Assembly: GCA_050953445.1 (NCBI GenBank)
Contig: JBMNMS010000001.1
Span: 1,116,001-1,180,000 of the forward strand
From: JBMNMS01 sp050953445
Lineage (GTDB): Bacteria; Bacillota; Clostridia; Peptostreptococcales; Anaerovoracaceae
Direction: 5' to 3'
Length of the DNA stretch: 64,000 nucleotides
The notes under the pieces are model-generated. The model was not told where the DNA came from. It worked only from the letters and a program-made list of their open reading frames with translations, and did not search any database. Positions 26,031-34,638 of this stretch are shown here, piece by piece. The position numbers and the translations under genes were made by a program. Numbering within the stretch: the first letter of the stretch is position 1; the number at the start of each line of letters is the position of its first letter.

Positions 26031-27689
26031 ATGTGTGGTAAATGCGGAAAGGTTGATAGGACAAAAAAGTATGTGATATTTCTTCTAATCCTCTTGTTGG
26101 GGTTGTCGGTAATGGGATGCGGCAGGGATGCCAAGGAAGAGGGGCAAGAGATGAATCTTACAATATGCCTTTCTTCCGAACCGGGTTCTCTTGATCCGGT
26201 AAAAAGTATTTTTGTGGACGAGGCGATTATGCTCAACCATTTGTTTGAGGGATTGACCAAGTGGACCGATGATGGACAGGGGGCAAGCGTCCTCGTGGGA
26301 GGAATGGCGGAATCATGGCAGGTTGGTGAAGGCGGCAAGGAGTATGTATTCCATTTAAGGAAGGATGCGAAATGGTCCGACGGTAGGCCGGTTACAGCCT
26401 CCGATTTTGTGTATGGGTGGAAGCGTTTAGCCGATAGTAGTGTGGGGTCTGAGCATACCTATATGTTTGACATGATACAGGGGTGGGGACAGGCTCGCAA
26501 GGGGGAAATAAAGTTTTCCAAAACTGGGGTAAAGGCTGTCGATGATCATACGTTGAGGGTTTCACTCACCTATGATTGTCCCTTTTTTCTGGAACTTTGT
26601 GCTACTCCACCAGCCTTTCCCGTTAGAAAGGATATCATAGATAAATATGGTGACCAATGGTCCTTCAAGGCTGAGTCGTATATATGCAACGGTTCTTATA
26701 CTCTAAAATCCTGGGTTCATAATGCTTACATTCAAACCAAGGCCAATGATTATTATTACGATAGGGAACATCTGGGGCCGGATGGGATTAAGTTCATTCT
26801 AATGGACGACGATGATGCAAAGCTTATGGCATTCGATAAAAAGGAAATTGATTTTATCCTTAATCCTCCGGCGGGCAAGGGGAAGGCATTAAATGAGGGG
26901 AAAAATGATGAGGGTTTAGAAAACCTTGGTACACAATTCCTTTATTTCAACACGCAAAAGGCACCCTTTAATGATCCACGGGTTCGTGAAGCCTTTTCCC
27001 TTGCAATAGATCGGGGGCAGGTTTTGAAGGAGGGTGGAAAGGGAGCTGTGGCGGCAGATGCCTATGTACCTACCGGAATGCCGGATCTGACAGAGGATTC
27101 GGATTTTAGGCGAACCGGAGGCTCGTTTTATGCAACGGATCTGAGGAAATATTTAGAGGATTGCAATCGGGCCAGGGAATTGCTTGCTGCAGCTGGATAT
27201 CCGGAAGGATTGGACTTCATGCCCATCGAATACATCTGTGACCGCAGCGAGGGCCATGAAAATATAGGTAAAGCCTTGCGGGATATGTGGGGACGGGAGC
27301 TGGGAATATCCGTTTCCATTTCTTCCATGGAAAGAAACAGATTTCATCAGGCAAGGAAAAGCGGTGATTATGAAATAGCCTACGGAGAATATCTTGCCGG
27401 ATACAAGGATCCGTTACCCCTTATGGAGCCCTGGCTTTCTCACGTGAGCAGAAATAATTCGGGGTATTCAAACGTCAGATATGACGAGCTCATAGAACAG
27501 GTACGAACCACCGATGATCCGGCTATGAGGATTCCCCTTCTCCATGAAGCTGAGGAGATATTGATTTCTAAGGATCATGTTTTGGCACCGTTGCTATTCT
27601 ACTCGCCAACATATATGAAAGCATCCAGTTTGAAAGGGGTGTACAATAATATAGCCGGGTATTTTTTCTTTGACAGAGCTGTGAAATAG
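26031..27689 (+). CDS. Oligopeptide-binding lipoprotein, OppA/SBP family 5 (orphan)
   Basis: A 552-residue extracellular peptide-binding lipoprotein. The signal sequence ends in the lipobox LSVMGC. The domain starts EPGSLDPVKSIFVDEAIMLNHLFEGL, followed by WSDGRPVTASDFVYGWKRL (the family 5 signature) and DPRVREAFSLAIDR. ATG 26031 is preferred to GTG 26025 because the GAGGG site is only four bases from the latter. No oppBCDF genes lie nearby, so it either works with a remote permease or binds peptides for sensing. It is only 20 bp after yitT, probably in the same transcript as ygiQ, the methyltransferase and yitT. Confidence 0.92.
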   Translation: MCGKCGKVDRTKKYVIFLLILLLGLSVMGCGRDAKEEGQEMNLTICLSSEPGSLDPVKSIFVDEAIMLNHLFEGLTKWTDDGQGASVLVGGMAESWQVGEGGKEYVFHLRKDAKWSDGRPVTASDFVYGWKRLADSSVGSEHTYMFDMIQGWGQARKGEIKFSKTGVKAVDDHTLRVSLTYDCPFFLELCATPPAFPVRKDIIDKYGDQWSFKAESYICNGSYTLKSWVHNAYIQTKANDYYYDREHLGPDGIKFILMDDDDAKLMAFDKKEIDFILNPPAGKGKALNEGKNDEGLENLGTQFLYFNTQKAPFNDPRVREAFSLAIDRGQVLKEGGKGAVAADAYVPTGMPDLTEDSDFRRTGGSFYATDLRKYLEDCNRARELLAAAGYPEGLDFMPIEYICDRSEGHENIGKALRDMWGRELGISVSISSMERNRFHQARKSGDYEIAYGEYLAGYKDPLPLMEPWLSHVSRNNSGYSNVRYDELIEQVRTTDDPAMRIPLLHEAEEILISKDHVLAPLLFYSPTYMKASSLKGVYNNIAGYFFFDRAVK

Positions 27690-27946
27690 GTGATTAGGAA
27701 GCTAAATAATAATATTAAACAGGGGATATAATTAAAACACAAAAAAAGGAGGGAGGGAAGCCGTTACAGTAAAACCAATAACATTAAGGAATTTTCAGAA
27801 TAAACTTTTATAATAAAATATAGGGTAACGAATATTCCCCAAGGCGGATTTTATCAAATGCGTTTGCTATGTAAAATCAGATATCGTCAAATTGGATGGA
27901 AAATAGAAGTTTAATCTTTCCTTATGAGTTTTAGTAACGGATTAGG
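27690..27946. other. Intergenic stretch without a recognisable gene
   Basis: AT-rich DNA. It holds a strong Shine-Dalgarno-like AAAGGAGGGAGGG (about 27747-27759), but no start codon follows at a useful distance. A TATAAT-like sequence lies near 27810. It may be the remains of a lost small gene. No terminator is seen after the OppA gene. Confidence 0.4.
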
Positions 27947-28570
27947 ATGGTAGTAGTAGCAGCAACACATAACAGGAATAAAATAAAAGAGATTGATGCC
28001 ATAACATCATCTTACGGATTTAAAATCATATCTTTAAAGGAAGCGGGATATGAAGATTTGCATATAGAAGAAAATGGTGATACATTTGAGGCTAATTCCC
28101 TAATAAAAGCCAAAGCTATATGGGGGAGGACCGGCCTACCTTCAATAGCCGATGATTCGGGATTGGCTGTGGACATTTTATCGGGGGAGCCAGGGGTCCG
28201 TTCCGCCAGGTATGCAGGGGAGTTTGCCGAGGATAGAGAAAACAACGAAAAGTTATTAGGTCTTATGAAAGATATACCCCCGGAAAAAAGAGGGGCTGGT
28301 TTTATTTGTGTAATAACTATGATTCTACCCCATGGGAAAATCATAACAGCCCGAGGGGAGTGCAGGGGTACCATTTTAACGGAGCCTCGGGGGAGCGAAG
28401 GCTTCGGCTACGATCCGATATTCATGCCCTTAGGCTATTGCGTCAGCTTTGGGGAGCTGCCGGCACATGTTAAGAATCAGATAAGTCATAGGGCGGTGGC
28501 CTTGGCTGTTCTAAAGGAAAAGCTTGATGAATCAGGAGGTGTTTTCGGCCATGACCTCAAGACGGAATGA
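27947..28570 (+). CDS. rdgB: XTP/dITP diphosphatase (RdgB/HAM1)
   Basis: Hydrolyses dITP and XTP to monophosphates, keeping deaminated purines out of DNA. The 207-residue protein has the N-terminal VVAATHNRNKIKEI (substrate and phosphate binding), ENGDTFEANSLIKAKA, GLPSIADDSGLAVD (catalytic Asp), GEPGVRSARYAG, GSEGFGYDPIF and a terminal ISHRAVAL. All key blocks are present. ATG 27947 has only a weak ATTAGG upstream. The 3' end overlaps the YihY gene by 20 bases. Confidence 0.95.
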   Translation: MVVVAATHNRNKIKEIDAITSSYGFKIISLKEAGYEDLHIEENGDTFEANSLIKAKAIWGRTGLPSIADDSGLAVDILSGEPGVRSARYAGEFAEDRENNEKLLGLMKDIPPEKRGAGFICVITMILPHGKIITARGECRGTILTEPRGSEGFGYDPIFMPLGYCVSFGELPAHVKNQISHRAVALAVLKEKLDESGGVFGHDLKTE

Positions 28571-29375
28571 GTTGATTTTCAATGTTATTACGAGAATGCG
28601 CAAACCCTATTACCAAGGAGTGGCAGCAGAGCTGGCCTTCTTCTTCCTAATGTCGATGGTACCTGTTTTTATTATTGCGGCGGAGATCATGGGCTTCTTT
28701 TCCATATCCATAGACGTTATGCGAGAATTAGTATCGGAATATGTTAACGGAACCGTTGCAGATGGTATCCTGAAATATTTGGCTTATTCCCCTTCCGGCA
28801 CCATCAATATTCTTTTTATAGTATTCGCTTTGTGGGCAGCCTCGAAGGCTCAATTTTCCATGATCAGAATAGCTAATTATACGTATACGGGAATGAATAT
28901 GGGGAAGGGATTCATACGGGAAAGATTCAGGGCAATAGTAACCGTTGGACTTTCAATAACAATGCTGCTCCTGTGCCTTGGAATTCTCATAGGCGGCGAA
29001 TACATTATAAATCTGATGGCATTCTGCGCAACCCAGTATTTCAAGCCGGCACCAGCAATAATCATGGTGTTGGGAGGACTTCGATGGCCTTTAGCTATGG
29101 GGATATTTTTTTTAGGGATAAGCTACATCTACTACACCCTTCCAACTCGCAAATGGACCTACCGATCTCAAATCCCGGGTGCTATATTGGCCACAGGGGG
29201 TATACTTATTGTGACATGGGTATACTCATTTTACATATCACATTTTTCAAATTATAATCTGCTATATGGAAGTCTTGCCACAATCGTGGGTCTTTTGGTC
29301 TGGTTCTATTTTATTGGTTTTGTATTAGTGGTGGGTATAGTGTTTAATGCCGCCTGGGAAGAAACAAAAGATTAG
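28551..29375 (+). CDS. YihY/BrkB family integral membrane protein
   Basis: A 274-residue protein with about six membrane helices, of the YihY family (once labelled RNase BN, now considered membrane proteins of unknown function). Characteristic parts are AAELAFFFLMSMVPVFII near the N-terminus, LWAASKAQFSMIRIANYTY in the middle, and the C-terminal YGSLATIVGLLVWFYFIGFVLVVGIVFNA. The start ATG 28551 follows AGGAGG (28533-28538) with an 11-base spacer; an earlier ATG would overlap that site. Confidence 0.9.
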   Translation: MTSRRNELIFNVITRMRKPYYQGVAAELAFFFLMSMVPVFIIAAEIMGFFSISIDVMRELVSEYVNGTVADGILKYLAYSPSGTINILFIVFALWAASKAQFSMIRIANYTYTGMNMGKGFIRERFRAIVTVGLSITMLLLCLGILIGGEYIINLMAFCATQYFKPAPAIIMVLGGLRWPLAMGIFFLGISYIYYTLPTRKWTYRSQIPGAILATGGILIVTWVYSFYISHFSNYNLLYGSLATIVGLLVWFYFIGFVLVVGIVFNAAWEETKD

Positions 29376-29376
29376 C

Positions 29377-29404
29377 TTGACAAACACATTTATTGATATA
29401 TAAT
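29377..29404 (+). promoter_or_regulatory. Sigma-A promoter of perR-rubrerythrin
   Basis: TTGACA (29377-29382), a 16-base spacer and TATAAT (29399-29404): both hexamers are perfect. It begins just after the yihY stop and drives the PerR-like regulator and rubrerythrin. Confidence 0.82.
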
Positions 29405-29428
29405 ACTTATTAGTAACACATATCAATA
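29391..29428 (+). promoter_or_regulatory. Candidate Per box and flanking inverted repeat
   Basis: Positions 29398-29412 (ATATAATACTTATTA) match 11 of 14 fixed positions of the Per-box consensus TTATAATnATTATAA and overlap the -10 hexamer, where a repressor would block polymerase. A second, perfect 9-base inverted repeat surrounds it: TATTGATAT (29391-29399) and ATATCAATA (29420-29428). Autoregulation by the downstream PerR-like protein is inferred. Confidence 0.5.
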
Positions 29429-29446
29429 GCGAGAGAAGATGATAGA

Positions 29447-29845
29447 ATGCTTAACCAACGGAGGACAATACAAAAGACTTTAATAATAGCCGCTGTAAAA
29501 AAACTTGAGCATCCGACAGCCGATGAGGTTTATCGAAGTGTAGAAAAGAAACATCCGCATATTAGCAAGGGTACGGTGTATAGAAACTTGAAAGCTATGG
29601 TGGATGAAGGGAGAATAAGAAAAATTCGCCTTATGGATGGCCCGGATAACTTCGATCATATTGTTTATTGCCACTACCATTTCATTTGTCGCAAATGTAA
29701 GGGAATCTATGATGTGGGAGTGCCTTATCAGGAGGAACTGAATATTAAGGTGGCATCAAGGGATGGTTTTCTGGTGGAGGAGCATGAAATTGTTTTTACG
29801 GGGGTTTGCCCAAAATGCAATGAAGCTAATGATAAAAAAGAATAA
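29447..29845 (+). CDS. perR: Peroxide-sensing Fur-family repressor, PerR-like
   Basis: A 132-residue metal-dependent repressor. The residues that hold the regulatory Fe/Mn in PerR are all present: His in LEHPTADEVY, Asp in NFDHIV, both His in CHYHFIC and Asp in GIYDVG. Two structural-zinc CxxC pairs (CRKC, CPKC) are also present. The N-terminus is shorter than in B. subtilis PerR, with the first helix reduced. The neighbouring rubrerythrin, a peroxide-reducing protein, supports a peroxide rather than iron-uptake role. The promoter and a candidate Per box lie directly upstream. Confidence 0.88.
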   Translation: MLNQRRTIQKTLIIAAVKKLEHPTADEVYRSVEKKHPHISKGTVYRNLKAMVDEGRIRKIRLMDGPDNFDHIVYCHYHFICRKCKGIYDVGVPYQEELNIKVASRDGFLVEEHEIVFTGVCPKCNEANDKKE

Positions 29846-29866
29846 AGCAAAAAACAGGAGGTTGCA

Positions 29867-30409
29867 ATGAAGGATTTAAAAGGAACAAAGACAGAAGCTA
29901 ATTTGAAGGCGGCCTTTGCAGGAGAATCAGAGGCGAGGAATAAGTACACATATTATGCATCGAAAGCCAGAAAAGAAGGATATGAGCAAATCGCAGCTAT
30001 TTTTGAAGAGACCGCTGGCAATGAAAAGGAACATGCTAAACTGTGGTTTAAGCTTCTGAATGGTGATGAAATACCCGATACGAAAACAAATTTAAAAGAT
30101 GCGGCAGATGGTGAGAACTATGAATGGACCGATATGTATGCGACTTTCGCCAAGGAGGCAAAAGAAGAAGGATTTGATAGAATTGCTTTTCTCTTTGAAG
30201 GGGTTGCCGCAATTGAAAAAGAACATGAAGAACGGTATCGCAAGCTCTTGGAAAATGTGGAAAGCGGTCAAGTTTTTGCAAAGGTTGGGCCTGAAACCTG
30301 GGAATGTGCAAACTGCGGTCACCTGGTAACAGGCAAGGAAGCTCCTAAAATGTGCGCTGTATGTGCCCATCCCCAATCTTACTTCAAGATCAGAGCTACA
30401 AACTATTAA
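29867..30409 (+). CDS. rbr: Rubrerythrin
   Basis: A non-haem di-iron peroxidase that detoxifies hydrogen peroxide in anaerobes. The 180-residue protein has a ferritin-like four-helix domain (residues 1-140) with paired iron-ligand motifs (ESEARNKY, EETAGNEKEHAKLW, EAKEEGFDRIA, EGVAAIEKEHEERY), then a rubredoxin-like tail with CANCGH and CAVCAHPQSYF. It starts with ATG 29867 behind AGGAGG, 21 bp after perR, and must share its transcript. Confidence 0.97.
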   Translation: MKDLKGTKTEANLKAAFAGESEARNKYTYYASKARKEGYEQIAAIFEETAGNEKEHAKLWFKLLNGDEIPDTKTNLKDAADGENYEWTDMYATFAKEAKEEGFDRIAFLFEGVAAIEKEHEERYRKLLENVESGQVFAKVGPETWECANCGHLVTGKEAPKMCAVCAHPQSYFKIRATNY

Positions 30410-30451
30410 TGCGATAAAATGCAGAGGGAAAGCATCCCTGCACAGTCATTT

Positions 30452-30475
30452 GGGAACCGTTTTTCTACGGTTCCC
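30452..30475 (+). terminator. Hairpin downstream of rubrerythrin, probable terminator
   Basis: GGGAACCG pairs with CGGTTCCC around an eight-base loop. No T-tract follows, so termination is less certain. A second weaker hairpin (TGCA...TGCA with GGG/CCC) lies just before it, about 30420-30443. Confidence 0.5.
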
Positions 30476-30590
30476 TTGTGGTGCTCATTGAAAAATTAAC
30501 GGTTGTAAATAGATTTAATCGATGATAAAATAATATGGCATGCCTATATGATGGCTGAATTTTCAATAGAGTACCCACGAGGAAATCAAT

Positions 30591-31235
30591 ATGGAAATTG
30601 AAAAGAAGTATAAGATCCCTGACAATGACTGTGCTAAAAAAATATGGGAGGACGGCTATCTTGAAGAAATCGGTGAGGATGCATCAAGAGAGGTTGTCCA
30701 TATGAAAGCTGCATATTATGATACGGCGGATCATGTTTTGTTGAACCGGGATATTGCATTCCGCATAAGACAGGAGGGGAATCGCACTATTGCCGCCATG
30801 AAATGGAATGGGGAGAGTGTTGATGGCCTTCATAAAAGGGAAGAAATCAACGTACCGATTGCCGAGGGAGAATTGATCAACAATCCTTCACCGGCCATAT
30901 TCAGCGAAAGCTCCGATGGGAAAGAGATGATGGCTTTAGTGGGAGAAAATCCATTATATAAGATATTGGACATAAATTTCACGCGAAAAAGGATGAGAGT
31001 TGATACGGGGGATTCCATCTGTGAAGTAGCCATAGACACAGGGGAGATAGTTACAAATGAAGGTGTACTTCCTATTTGTGAATTGGAGATAGAGCTATTT
31101 TCGGGTACAGAGGAAGATGTTTTAAACATAGGCAATGTGCTATCTGAAAAATATGGGCTGGTGCCGGAAAACAGAAGTAAATATGCAAGGGGCCTTGACC
31201 TTGTGCTCAAAGATGTGAACGGAAACAAAAAATAG
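30591..31235 (+). CDS. CYTH-domain protein, probable triphosphatase
   Basis: A 214-residue single CYTH domain, the fold shared by class IV adenylate cyclase, thiamine triphosphatase and inorganic triphosphatase. The hallmark E-x-E-x-K is at the very start (MEIEKKYKI), followed by YYDTADHVLL, FRIRQEGN, MKWNG, and acidic/basic strands such as ICELEIELFSG that build the tunnel. It ends with NRSKYARGL. No CHAD partner is present. An inorganic or nucleoside triphosphatase is most likely; the substrate cannot be decided. Confidence 0.85.
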   Translation: MEIEKKYKIPDNDCAKKIWEDGYLEEIGEDASREVVHMKAAYYDTADHVLLNRDIAFRIRQEGNRTIAAMKWNGESVDGLHKREEINVPIAEGELINNPSPAIFSESSDGKEMMALVGENPLYKILDINFTRKRMRVDTGDSICEVAIDTGEIVTNEGVLPICELEIELFSGTEEDVLNIGNVLSEKYGLVPENRSKYARGLDLVLKDVNGNKK

Positions 31236-31283
31236 ATTATGCAAAGGCCAAGAGCCGTGGATGCAATGAAAACGGAGGAAAAC

Positions 31284-32570
31284 ATGAAGTCAACATTTAT
31301 CGGTAAAGAAAACAATGAAGCAAATTTCAAAATGGAATTTACATCGGAAGATTTTGAAGGAGCTTTGCAGAAGGCATATCAAGCGAACAAAGGAAGATAT
31401 GCAGTGGATGGATTTAGAAAAGGGAAGGCGCCAAGAAAGCTTATTGAAAGAAAGTATGGAGAGGGTGTTTTCTACGAAGAAGCCATTAACCAATTGTTTT
31501 CAGCAAATTATCCCCAATGTATCGATGAAATAGGGGTTGAGCCGGTAGATCAGCCTCGCATAGATTTCAGTGAGATTGAAGCGGGGAAAGGATTTGACAT
31601 AACGGTAAAGGTTACCATAAAGCCGGAATTTGAAATAAAAGATTATAAGGGTGTAAAGGTGCCTAAAATCGATGTTACCATTACCGATGAAGATGTGGAT
31701 AAGGACATAGATTCCATAAGGAAGAGAAACTCCAGAATGATTGTAGTGGAAAGGCCTGCAAAGGAAGGGGATACTTTACTAATCGATTATAAAGGATTTG
31801 TGGGTGACAATCAATTCCAGGGTGGTACTGCTGAAAGGCAACCTATAACCATAGGCAGCGGAACATTTATACCCGGATTCGAAGAACAACTTATAGGGGC
31901 AGAATTAGGAGAAGATAGAGACGTAAAGGTTACCTTCCCGGAGGATTATCCGGTGGAGGATTTGGCGGGGAAAGAAGCTGTTTTTCATTGCTCAATCCAT
32001 GAAATAAAGGAAAATGAGTTGCCGGAGCTTAACGACGAATTTGTAAAGGATGTCAGCGAGTTCGATACTTTGGAAGAACTGAGGAAGGATGTAAGAGCCA
32101 AGCTGGAAAAAATCGCGGCAGATAAGGCTGAAAATGATACAAAAAATGCTATTTTACAAAAAATATATGACGCCAATGAAATTGAAATCCCAGAAGTAAT
32201 GATTCAGGAAGAAATAGATGAAATGTTGAATAATCTGGCAAGCCAGCTGGAAAACCAAGGGATGAATATGGAGCAGTATTTGGATTTTTCTCAAAAGGAT
32301 ATGACTTCATTCAGGCAGGAAATCCATCCTGATGCTTTTAAAAGAATTAAAACCAAACTTCTGGTGGAGGCTGTTGCAAAGGCGGAGGACATTAAGGTTA
32401 CCGGTGAGGAAATTGACGAGGAAATGAAGAAGATGGCTCAGATGTACGGATTTGCTATCGACCAACTTAGGCAAGCTATGGGCATAGAGGGGATACTCCT
32501 TTTGCAGAACGACATAATTAATCAAAAAGCTATAGATTTTCTTGTAGAAAATTCCGTCATCGAAGGCTAG
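31284..32570 (+). CDS. tig: Trigger factor
   Basis: A ribosome-associated chaperone and peptidyl-prolyl isomerase. From ATG 31284, seven bases after CGGAGG, it has 428 residues. It has an N-terminal ribosome-binding domain with the signature GFRKGKAPRKLIERKYG, an FKBP domain (about residues 150-240, with GDTLLIDYKGFVGD and IPGFEEQLIGAELGE), and a long helical C-terminal domain. An in-frame ATG at 31239 would add 15 poorly fitting residues. It precedes clpP, clpX and lon, a common Firmicute order of protein quality-control genes. Confidence 0.97.
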   Translation: MKSTFIGKENNEANFKMEFTSEDFEGALQKAYQANKGRYAVDGFRKGKAPRKLIERKYGEGVFYEEAINQLFSANYPQCIDEIGVEPVDQPRIDFSEIEAGKGFDITVKVTIKPEFEIKDYKGVKVPKIDVTITDEDVDKDIDSIRKRNSRMIVVERPAKEGDTLLIDYKGFVGDNQFQGGTAERQPITIGSGTFIPGFEEQLIGAELGEDRDVKVTFPEDYPVEDLAGKEAVFHCSIHEIKENELPELNDEFVKDVSEFDTLEELRKDVRAKLEKIAADKAENDTKNAILQKIYDANEIEIPEVMIQEEIDEMLNNLASQLENQGMNMEQYLDFSQKDMTSFRQEIHPDAFKRIKTKLLVEAVAKAEDIKVTGEEIDEEMKKMAQMYGFAIDQLRQAMGIEGILLLQNDIINQKAIDFLVENSVIEG

Positions 32571-32678
32571 CGAATTAATTGTTAATATACTTGAAATAAA
32601 CAAAATCTTTCCGTGCAGAATAGTATGGAAGGATGAAATGAATTCCGATAAAGGAAAAATGAAAGGGGTGAAGTTTAT

Positions 32679-33263
32679 ATGTCATTGATACCAATGGTTG
32701 TAGAGCAAACCAGTCGCGGTGAAAGGGCCTATGATATTTATTCCAGGCTTTTGAAGGATAGAATTATTTTTCTTGGCGAGGATGTTAATAATCATACGGC
32801 AAGCGTGATAGTTGCGCAGCTTTTATTTTTGGAAGCTGAAGACATGGAAAAGGATATAAGCTTCTATATTAACAGCCCCGGGGGATCCGTTACAGCAGGA
32901 TTGGCAATTTATGATACGATGCAATATATTAAACCGGATGTGTCAACAATCTGCATAGGCATGGCTGCCAGCATGGGGGCATTCCTTCTGGCCGCCGGAG
33001 CTAAGGATAAGCGCTTCGCATTGCCCAATGCCGAAATTATGATTCATCAACCCATGGGGGGGATAAGTGGACAGGCGGAGGACATGAGGATTCATGCGGA
33101 GCATATTTTAAAAACCCGAGAAAAGCTGAATACAATTCTTAGTCAAAGGACGGGGCAGCCTTTGGAGCGAATCCGTCTTGATACTGATAGGGATAATTTC
33201 ATGAATCCGGAAGAGGCATTGGCATATGGAATTATTGATAAAGTGATTCAGGCTCGGAAATAG
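32679..33263 (+). CDS. clpP: ATP-dependent Clp protease proteolytic subunit
   Basis: A serine protease that forms the 14-subunit chamber used by ClpX. All 194 residues fit the family: MSLIPMVVEQTSRGERAYDIYS start, INSPGGSVTAG, catalytic Ser in GMAASMGAFLLAAG, catalytic His in MIHQPMGG, and Asp in LDTDRDNFM. RBS AAAGGGG lies before ATG 32679. It is 11 bp upstream of clpX. No CtsR or CIRCE operator was seen upstream. Confidence 0.98.
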   Translation: MSLIPMVVEQTSRGERAYDIYSRLLKDRIIFLGEDVNNHTASVIVAQLLFLEAEDMEKDISFYINSPGGSVTAGLAIYDTMQYIKPDVSTICIGMAASMGAFLLAAGAKDKRFALPNAEIMIHQPMGGISGQAEDMRIHAEHILKTREKLNTILSQRTGQPLERIRLDTDRDNFMNPEEALAYGIIDKVIQARK

Positions 33264-33274
33264 GAGGTGGCAAT

Positions 33275-34561
33275 ATGGATAAATTCGATAACATGAAACA
33301 ATTAAAATGTTCTTTTTGCGGTAAACCTCAGGATCAGGTAAGGAGATTGGTGGCAGGCCCAAATGTATATATTTGTGATGAATGTATTGAATTGTGTCAG
33401 GACATTATAAAAGAAGAACTTGCCGGATATGAGGACGAAAAAAATATAGGTGATACCATGGTGCGTCTGTTAAAACCCATGGAAATAGCAGAAGCACTTT
33501 CGGATTATGTAATCGGTCAAGAGGATGCGAAGAAAGCGTTGGCTGTGGCCGTATACAATCACTATAAAAGGATAAACAGCTTGAAAATGCAACAGGACGA
33601 TGTGGAAATACAAAAAAGCAACATTGTCATGATAGGGCCCACCGGTTCGGGGAAGACCTTATTGGCGCAAACCCTTGCGAAGATACTGAACGTACCTTTT
33701 GCTATTGCTGATGCTACAGCCTTGACTGAGGCCGGATATGTGGGGGAGGATGTTGAAAACATACTTTTAAAACTGATTCAAGCGGCAGATTATGATGTGG
33801 AGAGGGCACAAAAAGGTATAATCTATGTGGACGAAATCGATAAGATCGCGCGTAAAACGGAGAATCCTTCTATAACCAGGGATGTAAGTGGTGAGGGGGT
33901 TCAGCAGGCGCTCTTAAAGATATTGGAGGGCACCGTCGCCAGCGTTCCTCCCCAAGGGGGAAGAAAGCATCCTCATCAGGATTTTATCCAATTTGATACC
34001 ACCAATGTATTGTTTATCTGCGGAGGTGCTTTTGATGGCTTAGATAAGATCATACAAAGGCGCATAGGTGAAAAGACCATTGGCTTTAATTCTCAGATCA
34101 GACAAAATAAAGTGGAATCTTCCCAGCTATTAAAGCAACTTCAGGCTGAAGACCTTTTAAAATTTGGTTTAATTCCTGAATTTGTAGGAAGGCTTCCTGT
34201 TATGGTAAGCTTAGAAGAGCTTTCCGTGGATGCCCTTGTAAGGATTATAAAGGAACCTAGAAATGCCATATTAAAGCAGTACAAAAAGCTTTTTGCAATG
34301 GATGATGTTGAATTGGAGATAGAGGATGAGGCAATTCAGGAAGTTGCAAGGCAGGCTATCGAAAGAAAGACGGGAGCTAGGGGACTTAGGAGTATTTTGG
34401 AACATATCATGACCGACATCATGTATGAAATTCCATCCAGGAGCGATATAAAAAAATGTATAATAACAGAGGGAACTATAGAAAAGAATAAAGGGCCGAC
34501 TCTTGTACTGAGTGAAACGAAGCGAAACGAGGGAAATAAAAAGAAAGAGACTGCATCGTAA
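33275..34561 (+). CDS. clpX: ATP-dependent Clp protease ATPase subunit ClpX
   Basis: An AAA+ unfoldase that feeds substrates to ClpP. The 428-residue protein has the N-terminal zinc-binding domain (CSFCGK and CDECIELC), Walker A GPTGSGKT, Walker B YVDEIDKIA, the pore loop region EAGYVGEDVE, and RRIGEKTIGF. AGGAGG lies nine bases before ATG 33275. Ends at a strong terminator before lon. Confidence 0.98.
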   Translation: MDKFDNMKQLKCSFCGKPQDQVRRLVAGPNVYICDECIELCQDIIKEELAGYEDEKNIGDTMVRLLKPMEIAEALSDYVIGQEDAKKALAVAVYNHYKRINSLKMQQDDVEIQKSNIVMIGPTGSGKTLLAQTLAKILNVPFAIADATALTEAGYVGEDVENILLKLIQAADYDVERAQKGIIYVDEIDKIARKTENPSITRDVSGEGVQQALLKILEGTVASVPPQGGRKHPHQDFIQFDTTNVLFICGGAFDGLDKIIQRRIGEKTIGFNSQIRQNKVESSQLLKQLQAEDLLKFGLIPEFVGRLPVMVSLEELSVDALVRIIKEPRNAILKQYKKLFAMDDVELEIEDEAIQEVARQAIERKTGARGLRSILEHIMTDIMYEIPSRSDIKKCIITEGTIEKNKGPTLVLSETKRNEGNKKKETAS

Positions 34562-34571
34562 TTCAAGGGAG

Positions 34572-34599
34572 CAGGCGGCCTAATGGTCGTCTGTTTTTT
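34572..34599 (+). terminator. Rho-independent terminator between clpX and lon
   Basis: CAGGCGGCC (34572-34580) pairs with GGTCGTCTG (34585-34593) including G-U pairs, with loop TAAT and six T residues. It separates clpPX from lon, although readthrough is possible. Confidence 0.78.
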
Positions 34600-34638
34600 C
34601 CCTCAAACGGAAAAGGCAGGGGGAAAGGAGATAATAGT

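Noticed and set aside
32571..32678. CtsR or CIRCE operator upstream of clpP
   Set aside because: Neither heptad repeat nor the TTAGCACTC inverted repeat is present.
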